Shown here: in pieces, positions 16,434 to 22,922 of the stretch
Layout: each line of letters starts with the position of its first letter
Position numbering within the stretch: the first letter of the stretch is position 1
Assembly: GCA_947594425.1 (NCBI GenBank)
Contig: CANQED010000001.1
Coordinates: 124,001 to 188,000 of the forward strand
Direction: 5' to 3'
Length of the DNA: 64,000 nt
Origin: an uncultured Ruminiclostridium sp.
GTDB lineage: Bacteria; Bacillota; Clostridia; Oscillospirales; Ruminococcaceae
Program-made: the position numbers and the translations under genes
Notes under the pieces: generated by a model
The model's database searches: none
Told to the model about the DNA's origin: nothing
What the model saw: only the letters and a program-made list of their open reading frames with translations

Positions 16434-17066
16434 ATGATGAAAAGGATAATCGATATTTTTCTTAGGGCCTTGCTTACGGGCTTTGCTATAGGTATAGGCG
16501 GGGCGGTATACCTCGCCTGCGACAATAAATACATAGGCGCGTTTTTATTCGGGCTCGGGCTGTTTATGGTGCTGTTCTTCGGGTTCAATCTGTTTACGGG
16601 AAAGGTCGGCTACGCGGTAGAAAACAAGCCGTCCTACCTTGTCGACCTGTTGATAATATGGGTCGGGAACCTCGCGGGCACAGTAATAATGGGGCTGCTG
16701 CTCCTGCTTACGCGGCAAAGCGACGCTATGCGGACAAAAGCCGCCGAGATATGCGCCGCAAAGCTTAACGACTCGCTGCTAAGCATATTTATACTCGCGT
16801 TTTTCTGCGGGATACTTATGTTTGTGGCGGCGGACGGCTTTAAGCGCATAACTAACCCCGTAGGTCAGGTCGTGGTGATAATCCTGCCCGTTATGGTGTT
16901 TATCCTAAGCGGATACGAGCACTGCGTGGCGAATATGTTCTACTTTACGATAGGCGAGGTTTGGTCGCCGACAAGCCTTTTGTACCTGCTGATAATGTCG
17001 CTGGGCAACTCGGCGGGAGGTATCTTTATCCCGCTTATAAGAAAAGGGTTTGAGAATAACAAGTAA
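16434..17066 (+). CDS. Short formate/nitrite transporter (FNT) family channel
   Basis: A 210-residue membrane protein with six hydrophobic segments. The family markers are FGFNLFTGKVGYAVENK, the central-pore motif SGYEHCVANM with the conserved His, and a closing SLGNSAGGI. It is shorter than FocA (about 280), lacking the long N-terminal tail. FNT channels pass formate, nitrite, hydrosulfide or lactate across the cell membrane; formate export fits a fermenting anaerobe (inference). The ATG at 16434 lies 7 bases after glgP, so it is probably co-transcribed. Confidence 0.88.
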   Translation: MMKRIIDIFLRALLTGFAIGIGGAVYLACDNKYIGAFLFGLGLFMVLFFGFNLFTGKVGYAVENKPSYLVDLLIIWVGNLAGTVIMGLLLLLTRQSDAMRTKAAEICAAKLNDSLLSIFILAFFCGILMFVAADGFKRITNPVGQVVVIILPVMVFILSGYEHCVANMFYFTIGEVWSPTSLLYLLIMSLGNSAGGIFIPLIRKGFENNK

Positions 17067-17074
17067 ATAGCAAA

Positions 17075-17101
17075 TCGACCCGTGCGAATTGCACGGGTCG
17101 A
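17075..17101. terminator. Bidirectional terminator between the FNT gene and the secreted protein
   Basis: An 11-bp perfect stem (TCGACCCGTGC with its complement, 5-base loop). Two near copies occur at 18421-18453 and 18695-18721. Confidence 0.75.
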
Positions 17102-17141
17102 ATGCTTTATATGTATAATCCGCAGAAAGTCGGCTAAACCG

Positions 17142-18116
17142 TTACTTTCTCTTACGGATAACCGCTGCCGCCGCGAGAGCGCCTGCCGCCAAAATTGCGG
17201 GAGCGACCGCCACAGCAACGCCTGTGCCGGGGTTGTCGTCGGAGCCGTCGTCGGCGGAAGCGTTTCCGTCGCCGCTGCCGTCACCGTCACAGTCGCCGAC
17301 AGCGGGCTCGGTATTGCTGTCCTGTATATCACTGTCGGGAGCTTCGGTAGCCTCGGGAGCTTCGGTAGCCTCGGGAGCTTCTGTAGCCTCGGGAGCGTCG
17401 GTATCGTCGGTATCGGGGGCTGCGGCGTGCTTCTTTGCATAGCTGTCAGTCAAGAACATACCCGAGTACACCAAGTTGCCGACGTTTACCGAGAGCTCTA
17501 CAGCGTCGTATCCGTCAAAGGTCGGAAGATTTTTGAGCTCCTCTAGCTCTTCCTCGGTATTTTGGTCTAAGCCGCCATCGATAGCTTCGGCAAGGTTTTC
17601 TTCGTATAATTGTTTTATGAGATTGCCGCTTATTTTATTGCCAAACACACTGGTTAAGCCCGAGCCGCATACGCCATAATCTATCCCGTCAATTTTTCCC
17701 TGCGGAACGGTTACGGTTATTTCTTCGTTTACTCCTTCAAAATACCATGAATAGCAAAGACGTCCAGGGTGAGTATGTCTATCATATGAATACTTTTCTA
17801 TAAGCTTTGAGCCGTCCTCGGAAAAGTTATAAAAGGTAAATTTCGGCAGTGTGTTTTCATCAATGGGGTTTTCGCCGAAATCCACCGTGATAAAGCTGTC
17901 AGCCGCCAAAATACCTTCGATAGCGTCCTTTGCCTGCGAGGCGTCCCCGCCGTAATGACGCACTACCGCCATCGCCTCGTCGTCATAGCCGTCCGCGCTG
18001 GCGACGTTCTCATACTTAAAGTCAAGTGTTGCGTCCTGCGCATAAGCGCATACGCTTACGCTTGCCGCCGCCGTTGCCGCAGCCAAAATAGCCGCAGCCG
18101 TTCTTTTTAAAGTCAT
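17142..18116 (-). CDS. Secreted protein with NPGTG C-terminal anchor, function unknown
   Basis: A 324-residue exported protein. It has an Ala-rich signal peptide (residues 1-26, MTLKRTAAAILAAATAA then CAYA) and a globular part of about 205 residues with no recognised family. A linker repeats EAPEAT about three times; an acidic Asp/Gly-rich stretch follows. It ends NPGTG (295-299), an Ala/Val membrane helix and RKRK. This end matches that of the Asp-Thr repeat protein in plan. The ATG at 18116 follows GGAGGAATTTAC. A promoter lies at 18348-18377 and the 225-base leader is highly structured. A deleted copy lies just upstream. Surface attachment is inferred. Confidence 0.8.
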   Translation of the reverse strand: MTLKRTAAAILAAATAAASVSVCAYAQDATLDFKYENVASADGYDDEAMAVVRHYGGDASQAKDAIEGILAADSFITVDFGENPIDENTLPKFTFYNFSEDGSKLIEKYSYDRHTHPGRLCYSWYFEGVNEEITVTVPQGKIDGIDYGVCGSGLTSVFGNKISGNLIKQLYEENLAEAIDGGLDQNTEEELEELKNLPTFDGYDAVELSVNVGNLVYSGMFLTDSYAKKHAAAPDTDDTDAPEATEAPEATEAPEATEAPDSDIQDSNTEPAVGDCDGDGSGDGNASADDGSDDNPGTGVAVAVAPAILAAGALAAAAVIRKRK

Positions 18117-18155
18117 GTAAATTCCTCCGTTTTCTTTTTGCGGTTCTATTTGTCA

Positions 18156-18186
18156 GCGCACTTTTCCGCAAAATCAAAAAGTGCGC
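18156..18186 (-). other. Leader hairpin of the secreted protein gene
   Basis: A 10-bp perfect inverted repeat (GCGCACTTTT with AAAAGTGCGC, 11-base loop), 40 bases upstream of the start codon and inside the leader RNA. It may stabilise the mRNA or pause transcription. Confidence 0.5.
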
Positions 18187-18226
18187 AGCCGAAGCCGCGC
18201 ACCGAAAAATGCAAAGCTCCGATTGC

Positions 18227-18342
18227 TGCGACACAATATCGTTTTCTCCGAATAAAGATATACACGATAAGAGCATGCACTTTTACCATAATACATAATA
18301 AAAGTGTATACCTAAATCGGAGAATTATTATATTGTGTCGCA
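18227..18342 (-). other. Long imperfect dyad at the 5' end of a leader RNA
   Basis: Arms of 39 bases (18227-18265 and 18304-18342) pair over most of their length: 13 perfect at the base, TCTCCGA in the middle, TATACAC near the loop. An inner CACTTTTA / TAAAAGTG pair competes for part of the same bases. The right arm begins at the predicted transcription start of the secreted-protein gene, so the RNA would start with this structure. Confidence 0.55.
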
Positions 18343-18347
18343 CCCAT

Positions 18348-18377
18348 ATTATAGCACGACCCGCTTAGGCTTGTCAA
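18348..18377 (-). promoter_or_regulatory. Promoter of the NPGTG secreted protein
   Basis: On the minus strand TTGACA (18372-18377), 18 bases, TATAAT (18348-18353). The same layout with an 18-base spacer recurs before the deleted copy. Confidence 0.75.
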
Positions 18378-18420
18378 GATTTTTCGGATATTTTGAGCAC
18401 TTTTCACCTGCTTAAGCAAA

Positions 18421-18453
18421 AATCGACCCGCGCGAAAAATGCGCGGGTCGATT
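18421..18453 (-). terminator. Terminator of the deleted micro-gene
   Basis: A 13-bp stem (AATCGACCCGCGC with its complement, 7-base loop) followed by a T-run on the minus strand. Near identical to the terminator at 17075-17101. Confidence 0.75.
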
Positions 18454-18491
18454 ATTTTTATGTAACAAGCCGCAGAAAGTCGGCTAAACCG

Positions 18492-18557
18492 TTACTTTCT
18501 CTTACGGATAACGACCGCCGCCGCAATAACAGCCGCAGCCGTTCTTTTTAAATTCAT
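18492..18557 (-). CDS. 21-codon micro-gene: internally deleted copy of the NPGTG protein gene
   Basis: It encodes MNLKRTAAAVIAAAVVIRKRK. The first part matches the signal-peptide start of the neighbouring secreted protein (MTLKRTAAAILAAA) and the last part matches its C-terminal AAAAVIRKRK, with everything between missing and the frame kept. Upstream AATTCCTCCGTTT (complement of the ribosome binding site) and the 40 bases after the stop are also near identical to the full gene. It has its own promoter (18639-18668) and terminator (18421-18453). It may be a remnant of recombination between Ala-coding stretches, or a small membrane peptide. Expression is unknown. Confidence 0.6.
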   Translation of the reverse strand: MNLKRTAAAVIAAAVVIRKRK

Positions 18558-18638
18558 TTTAATTCCTCCGTTTCTTTTGCGGTCAACACTTTCAGCGCGC
18601 TGAAAATATTTGCTCTTACAGCGCTCTGCCGCACATAT

Positions 18639-18668
18639 ATTGTATCATAGCAGGCTTAGGTTCGTCAA
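18639..18668 (-). promoter_or_regulatory. Promoter of the micro-gene
   Basis: On the minus strand TTGACG (18663-18668), 18 bases, TACAAT (18639-18644). The flanks match the promoter at 18348-18377, supporting a duplicated transcription unit. Confidence 0.65.
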
Positions 18669-18694
18669 GATTATTTTGTCCTCTTACGCAAAAA

Positions 18695-18721
18695 TCGACC
18701 CGTGCAATTAACACGGGTCGA
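18695..18721 (-). terminator. Terminator of the ammonium transporter gene
   Basis: A 10-bp stem (TCGACCCGTG with CACGGGTCGA) with a T-rich tract following on the minus strand, 17 bases past the amt stop codon. Confidence 0.75.
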
Positions 18722-18737
18722 AATTTGTAATCCGATA

Positions 18738-20507
18738 TTATTCGTTATCCTGAAGTGCGTCATATGCCTCTTCGCCGGTGCGGATCTTTACAACATTCTC
18801 CACATCGTGTACAAAGATCTTGCCGTCGCCGATATTGCCGGTATAGAGCGCCTCTTTAGCCGCCTCTATAACTTTCTCGACGGGGACCTTGCATACCACT
18901 ATCTCGACTTTCATCTTAGGCAGCAGCCGCGCGTCTACAGGCACGCCACGGTAGAACTCGGTAGAGCCCTTTTGCATACCGCAGCCCAAAACGTGAGTTA
19001 CCGTCATACCGGTAATACCTATCTCGGAGAGCTTGTGCTTTAATGCCTCGAACTTCTCCTGATTTGCGATAATGTCGACCTTTGTTATCTTTACGTCCGA
19101 CGCGGAATATTCCGAGTCCTTAGCCTTTACGTGCTGTACAGTAACGGCCTTTTCGACGGGAGCCGCAGGAACAGCCGCAACGATAGCGTCTCCGCCCGAA
19201 TAAGTCGTGTCGCCCGCGAGTACAAAGTCCGCATATGCCGAGGGCAGACCGTGCTCGGTAGAGTCAAGACCCTTGACCTCCTCGTGGCGCGAAACTCTAA
19301 GCCCTATCGTCTTTTTGATACCGAGGAATACAAGGAACATCGTAATACCTGCCCATGCGAGGACTGTCACCATACCGAGAGCCTGAATGCCCAGCTGCTC
19401 AAAGCCGCCGCCGTAGAACAGGCCTATAACGCCGTCCTGACCCTTGCCCGTAGCGAAAAGTCCTACCGCTATAGTTCCCCACATACCGTTGAGGAAGTGA
19501 ACGGCTACCGCGCCGACGGGGTCGTCTATCTTAAGCTTGTAATCGAGGAACCATACGCCGAATACTACCAGCAGACCGGATACCGCGCCGATTATAATAG
19601 AGCCGAGCGCGTCAACGTCCGCGCAGGGTGCGGTTATCGCTACAAGTCCCGCAAGCGACGCGTTAAGGCACATCGAAACGTCGGGCTTGCCGTTTTTGAG
19701 CCAGGTAAATATCATCGTGGTAACGGTAGCTACCGCGGGAGCTATCGTAGTGGTGAGGAATATCTGACCGAGGAAGTCCTGATTAGAAGCCGCCGCGCCG
19801 TTAAATCCGTACCAACCGAACCAAAGAATGAACACGCCGAGCGCGCCGAGCGTCATAGAGTGTCCGAGGATAGCCTTAGGCTTGCCGTCCTTAGTAAACT
19901 TGCCGATACGCGGGCCTACCATAGCCGCGCCTATAAGCGCTACAAGACCGCCGACCATATGTATAGCGGTCGAACCTGCAAAGTCTACAAAACCCATCTG
20001 CTGCAGCCAACCGCCGCCCCAGATCCAGTGCGCCTCTATCGGGTAGATAACAAGACTGATAACGCCCGAGTAGATGCAGTAGGAGAGGAATTTCGTCCTT
20101 TCCGCCATAGCGCCCGAGACTATCGTAGCGGCCGTAGCACAGAATACCAGATTGAATACGAAGTTATGCCACGGGAAGTTTGCAAAGTCGGTAAATATCC
20201 CTAACGTCGGCATACCCAAAAATCCGCCGAGCGCGTCCTCGCCGCACAACAGTCCGAAACCGAGCACGGTAAATACCACCGTACCTATACAAAAGTCCAT
20301 AAGGTTTTTCATTATGATGTTGCCCGCGTTCTTTGCTCTTGTAAAGCCGGACTCCACCATAGCGAAACCGCACTGCATAAAGAACACCAGCGCGGCGCCT
20401 ATCAAAAACCACACGCCCGTCGTGCCGAACATTGTCGAATTGACGACATCCTGTACCGACGTGGGCTCGGCAGCCTCTGCCATTACGGTCAAAGCTGTCA
20501 TATCCAT
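18738..20507 (-). CDS. Ammonium transporter fused to a PII signalling domain
   Basis: A 589-residue protein. Residues about 25-420 are a full Amt channel with some 11 membrane helices (GFAMVESGFTRAKNAGNI, GAMAERTKF, DFAGSTAIHMVGG, FGWYGFNGAA). A linker of roughly 50 residues leads to a complete PII/GlnK domain (472-589: GITGMTVTHVLGCGMQKGS, TEFYRG, YTGNIGDGKIFVHDVE, IRTGEEA). The T-loop position equivalent to uridylylated Tyr51 is Val, so control by uridylylation is unlikely. In most bacteria GlnK is separate and plugs AmtB; here the regulator is tethered. ATG at 20507 follows AAAGGGG. Other Clostridia may have such fusions. Confidence 0.93.
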   Translation of the reverse strand: MDMTALTVMAEAAEPTSVQDVVNSTMFGTTGVWFLIGAALVFFMQCGFAMVESGFTRAKNAGNIIMKNLMDFCIGTVVFTVLGFGLLCGEDALGGFLGMPTLGIFTDFANFPWHNFVFNLVFCATAATIVSGAMAERTKFLSYCIYSGVISLVIYPIEAHWIWGGGWLQQMGFVDFAGSTAIHMVGGLVALIGAAMVGPRIGKFTKDGKPKAILGHSMTLGALGVFILWFGWYGFNGAAASNQDFLGQIFLTTTIAPAVATVTTMIFTWLKNGKPDVSMCLNASLAGLVAITAPCADVDALGSIIIGAVSGLLVVFGVWFLDYKLKIDDPVGAVAVHFLNGMWGTIAVGLFATGKGQDGVIGLFYGGGFEQLGIQALGMVTVLAWAGITMFLVFLGIKKTIGLRVSRHEEVKGLDSTEHGLPSAYADFVLAGDTTYSGGDAIVAAVPAAPVEKAVTVQHVKAKDSEYSASDVKITKVDIIANQEKFEALKHKLSEIGITGMTVTHVLGCGMQKGSTEFYRGVPVDARLLPKMKVEIVVCKVPVEKVIEAAKEALYTGNIGDGKIFVHDVENVVKIRTGEEAYDALQDNE

Positions 20508-20597
20508 AAAACAAGACCCCTTTCAAGGATTTTTCTGTTATGAAAACTGCAATTTATTAAGCGCAACCTTGCGGCAACTGCTTTTGCAGATTTTCAT

Positions 20598-20639
20598 AAA
20601 AAATACGGAGCTTTCCCGTAAATTAGGGATAAGCTCCGT
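20598..20639 (-). terminator. Leader terminator (attenuator) before the Amt-PII gene
   Basis: On the minus strand ACGGAGCT pairs with AGCTCCGT, with an inner TCCC/GGGA helix, then TTTTTT. It lies between the promoter and the gene, near position +10 to +45 of the leader, so most transcripts would stop here unless something prevents it. A second imperfect dyad (ATGAAAATCTGCAA with TTGCAGTTTTCAT) follows at about 20540-20597. Confidence 0.7.
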
Positions 20640-20653
20640 TGCTTACATTTATT

Positions 20654-20682
20654 ATTATAATAGCTTCGACCCGATTTGTCAA
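20654..20682 (-). promoter_or_regulatory. Promoter of the Amt-PII gene
   Basis: On the minus strand TTGACA (20677-20682), 17 bases, TATAAT (20654-20659). It gives a leader of about 140 bases. No sigma-54 type GG/GC element was seen. Confidence 0.8.
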
Positions 20683-20769
20683 TAGGTTTTTGCAAGTTTT
20701 TTAATTAAATCTTGCATTTTGTTAAAAATACATAAGCTCGGTAGGTTTTGGTAAGTTACTTTATGCATA

Positions 20770-20798
20770 TTGTCGGATAAAATTCCCTTGCATATAAT
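20770..20798 (+). promoter_or_regulatory. Putative promoter of the 57-residue peptide gene
   Basis: TTGTCG (20770-20775), 17 bases, TATAAT (20793-20798), about 50 bases before the ATG at 20851. Divergent from the Amt promoter. Confidence 0.55.
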
Positions 20799-20850
20799 CC
20801 CGAGTACGGCAAAATCTATTAACGCAACATTTTTTGAAAGGACGGATAAT

Positions 20851-21024
20851 ATGAGCAAGAATACAGGCACTAATATCAAGTGCGCGGGCTTGGCGCTTGT
20901 CGCGGGAGGGCTTACTTTTGCGGCGGCTAAGGCTATGAGCGGCACAAAGACCCGCGTTATCAAGAAAGCTACCGGCAAGGCGATAAAGGCGGTAGGCTCG
21001 GTCATAGAGTCATTGCAGATGTAA
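20851..21024 (+). CDS. Small single-helix membrane protein, unknown
   Basis: A 57-residue protein with one hydrophobic segment (GLALVAGGLTFAAAKAM, about residues 13-29) and a basic C-terminal half (TKTRVIKKATGKAIKAVG). The ATG at 20851 follows GAAAGGA, and a strong terminator follows the stop, so it looks like a complete transcription unit. It resembles nothing I can name. The Lys-rich amphipathic tail could bind membrane phospholipid or nucleic acid. Divergent from the Amt-PII gene. Confidence 0.6.
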   Translation: MSKNTGTNIKCAGLALVAGGLTFAAAKAMSGTKTRVIKKATGKAIKAVGSVIESLQM

Positions 21025-21028
21025 AAAT

Positions 21029-21058
21029 AAACGGTGCCGCGATTTTGCAGCACCGTTT
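21029..21058. terminator. Bidirectional terminator
   Basis: A 9-bp perfect stem (AAACGGTGC with GCACCGTTT, 12-base loop) between the small peptide gene and oadB, with T/A-rich flanks on both strands. Confidence 0.75.
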
Positions 21059-21077
21059 GATATTTATATCGATTTTT

Positions 21078-22295
21078 TTAGCCGAAGATGTTATTTAGTA
21101 CGCCCGCCGCGACCGCCGAGCCGATAACTCCTGCGACGTTAGGTCCCATTGCGTGCATAAGTAAGAAGTTGGAGGGGTTCTCCTTAGCGGCTACCGTCTG
21201 CGATACGCGCGCCGCCATAGGAACGGCCGAAACGCCCGCCGAGCCTATCAGGGGATTTATCTTGCCGCCCGACAGCTTATACATCAGCTTGCCGAACAGC
21301 ACGCCGCCCGCGGTCCCCATACAGAACGCCAAAAGTCCGAGGATAACTATTATTATCGTCTTTATTGTTAAGAAGTACTGCGCGGTAGCGGTAGCGCCTA
21401 CGACCACGCCGAGCATAATCGTGATTATGTTCATAAGCTCGTTTTGCGCGGTCTTTACAAGTCTGTCAACTACCCCGCTCTCTCTGAATAGGTTGCCGAG
21501 CATCAGCATGCCTACAAGCGGTGCAGCGTCGGGGATAATAAGTGCGACTACGACCGTAACGGCTATCGGGAAGATTATCTTCTCGCGCTTGGTGACAGTT
21601 CTCAGCTGTCCCATAACTACGCTGCGCTCTTTCTTGGTAGTTAGCGCGCGCATTATCGGCGGCTGGATTATCGGCACGAGCGCCATATACGAGTACGCCG
21701 CCACCGCTATCGAGCCCATCAACTGAGGCGCGAGCCGAGTAGTTAAGAATATCGCCGTAGGTCCGTCCGCGCCGCCTATGATACCTATAGAGGCAGCCTC
21801 TTTAAAGGTAAAGTCTATCACATCTATACCCGTAAGGCTGAGCAGGCACGCGCCGAGGAATGTAACAAATATACCCACCTGAGCGGCCGCGCCGAGCAGC
21901 AGGCTCCTAGGATTGGCGATAAGCGGGCCGAAGTCCGTCATACAGCCTATACCGAGGAATATCAGCGGCGGGAATATCTGCGTCTTTACGCCTATGTACA
22001 GCACATCGAGCAAGCCGCCGTGGTGGAGCACCTCGCTGTAATCGACGCCGTTAGCGACCGCCTCGGCACCCATAAACATATCGGGGTGGAAAAGGTCAGC
22101 GCCGGGGATATTCGTCAGCATCATGCCGAACGCTATCGGCAACAGCAACAGCGGCTCAAATTTTCTTACTATCGCAAGGTACATAAGCAGGAACGACAAC
22201 ACTATCATTGCCGCCTGTTCCCAGCTCATTGACAAAAAGCCCGAATCTCTGATTATAGAGCTTATCGTATTTAGAAATACATCTATAACTTCCAT
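21078..22295 (-). CDS. oadB: Na+-translocating decarboxylase beta subunit
   Basis: A 405-residue polytopic membrane protein of the oxaloacetate/methylmalonyl-CoA/glutaconyl-CoA decarboxylase beta family. Markers are GIGCMTDFGPLIANP, SIGIIGGADGPTAIF with the functional Asp of the sodium site, and a closing AMGPNVAGVIGSAVAAGVLN. It couples decarboxylation of the biotin carrier to Na+ export. The ATG at 22295 follows AAGGAGAG. The gamma subunit gene lies 43 bases upstream. No alpha (carboxyltransferase) or biotin-carrier gene is in the window, so the substrate cannot be told. Confidence 0.93.
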   Translation of the reverse strand: MEVIDVFLNTISSIIRDSGFLSMSWEQAAMIVLSFLLMYLAIVRKFEPLLLLPIAFGMMLTNIPGADLFHPDMFMGAEAVANGVDYSEVLHHGGLLDVLYIGVKTQIFPPLIFLGIGCMTDFGPLIANPRSLLLGAAAQVGIFVTFLGACLLSLTGIDVIDFTFKEAASIGIIGGADGPTAIFLTTRLAPQLMGSIAVAAYSYMALVPIIQPPIMRALTTKKERSVVMGQLRTVTKREKIIFPIAVTVVVALIIPDAAPLVGMLMLGNLFRESGVVDRLVKTAQNELMNIITIMLGVVVGATATAQYFLTIKTIIIVILGLLAFCMGTAGGVLFGKLMYKLSGGKINPLIGSAGVSAVPMAARVSQTVAAKENPSNFLLMHAMGPNVAGVIGSAVAAGVLNNIFG

Positions 22296-22338
22296 TTTAT
22301 TCTCTCCTTCTCTTTATTTCTGTGAGCTGTTCTGAGCC

Positions 22339-22776
22339 TTAAAATGGGCGTGTATTTTCACGAACGCCGACATTGCCCCAGTCAGAGCGCGTCGTCCTGT
22401 CCGTGCGCTTAATCTTCTTTATAACGTACTGCGTACCGTCGGCGGCGGCATATGCGGCTATCGCGGCGCTTATCACCGCTATCAGCTCCTCGTCGTCCTC
22501 GTCCGCCGCTGTATCCTCTACGGGTATGACCGCGGGCGCAGCCTTAGGCGCGGGGGTGAGGTCGACCGCTTTCTCGGCGTTTTTGGCATTTTTCTTTTTG
22601 GCGCTGTTGTTCATAGCCTTTCCGAACAGGCCGAGCAAATAAAGCACCCCGATAAGCAAAGCGAGTATGATAAAGACTACTACAAGTCCCGTTATCACAG
22701 TCGCCCACATACCGCTGATGTTCTCGGCGGGAAACTCTTCAGTTATGATAGCCATTGTACGCGATAAACCGTTCAT
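22339..22776 (-). CDS. oadG: Decarboxylase gamma subunit (OadG family)
   Basis: A 145-residue protein with one N-terminal membrane helix (residues about 20-45, WATVITGLVVVFIILALLIG), a charged Ala/Pro linker, and a C-terminal amphipathic region (EELIAVISAAIAAYAAADG then YVIKKIKR) typical of OadG-like subunits. The start is ATG at 22776, 5 bases after GGAGAG; an earlier in-frame ATG is not supported. A promoter at 22833-22861 precedes it and oadB follows, so the two form an operon. Confidence 0.85.
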   Translation of the reverse strand: MNGLSRTMAIITEEFPAENISGMWATVITGLVVVFIILALLIGVLYLLGLFGKAMNNSAKKKNAKNAEKAVDLTPAPKAAPAVIPVEDTAADEDDEELIAVISAAIAAYAAADGTQYVIKKIKRTDRTTRSDWGNVGVRENTRPF

Positions 22777-22832
22777 ACTATCTCTCCGTTCTTCTTGCAT
22801 TTTCGCCGCGACCGTATACGGCATATATGTTT

Positions 22833-22861
22833 ATTGTAACATATTTCCCGTGCAAATTCAA
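22833..22861 (-). promoter_or_regulatory. Promoter of oadG-oadB
   Basis: On the minus strand TTGAAT (22856-22861), 17 bases, TACAAT (22833-22838). Confidence 0.65.
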
Positions 22862-22922
22862 TCGGTCGCGCGGTAGATTTTTAAACAAAACTTTTAACAG
22901 TGTACGGTGCTTTTTCGGCGAA

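Noticed and set aside
20508-20650. Glutamine (glnA) riboswitch or ANTAR tandem hairpins before amt
   Set aside because: No conserved riboswitch core was seen, and the hairpins do not show paired hexaloops with the required A and G. Only a generic attenuator is claimed.
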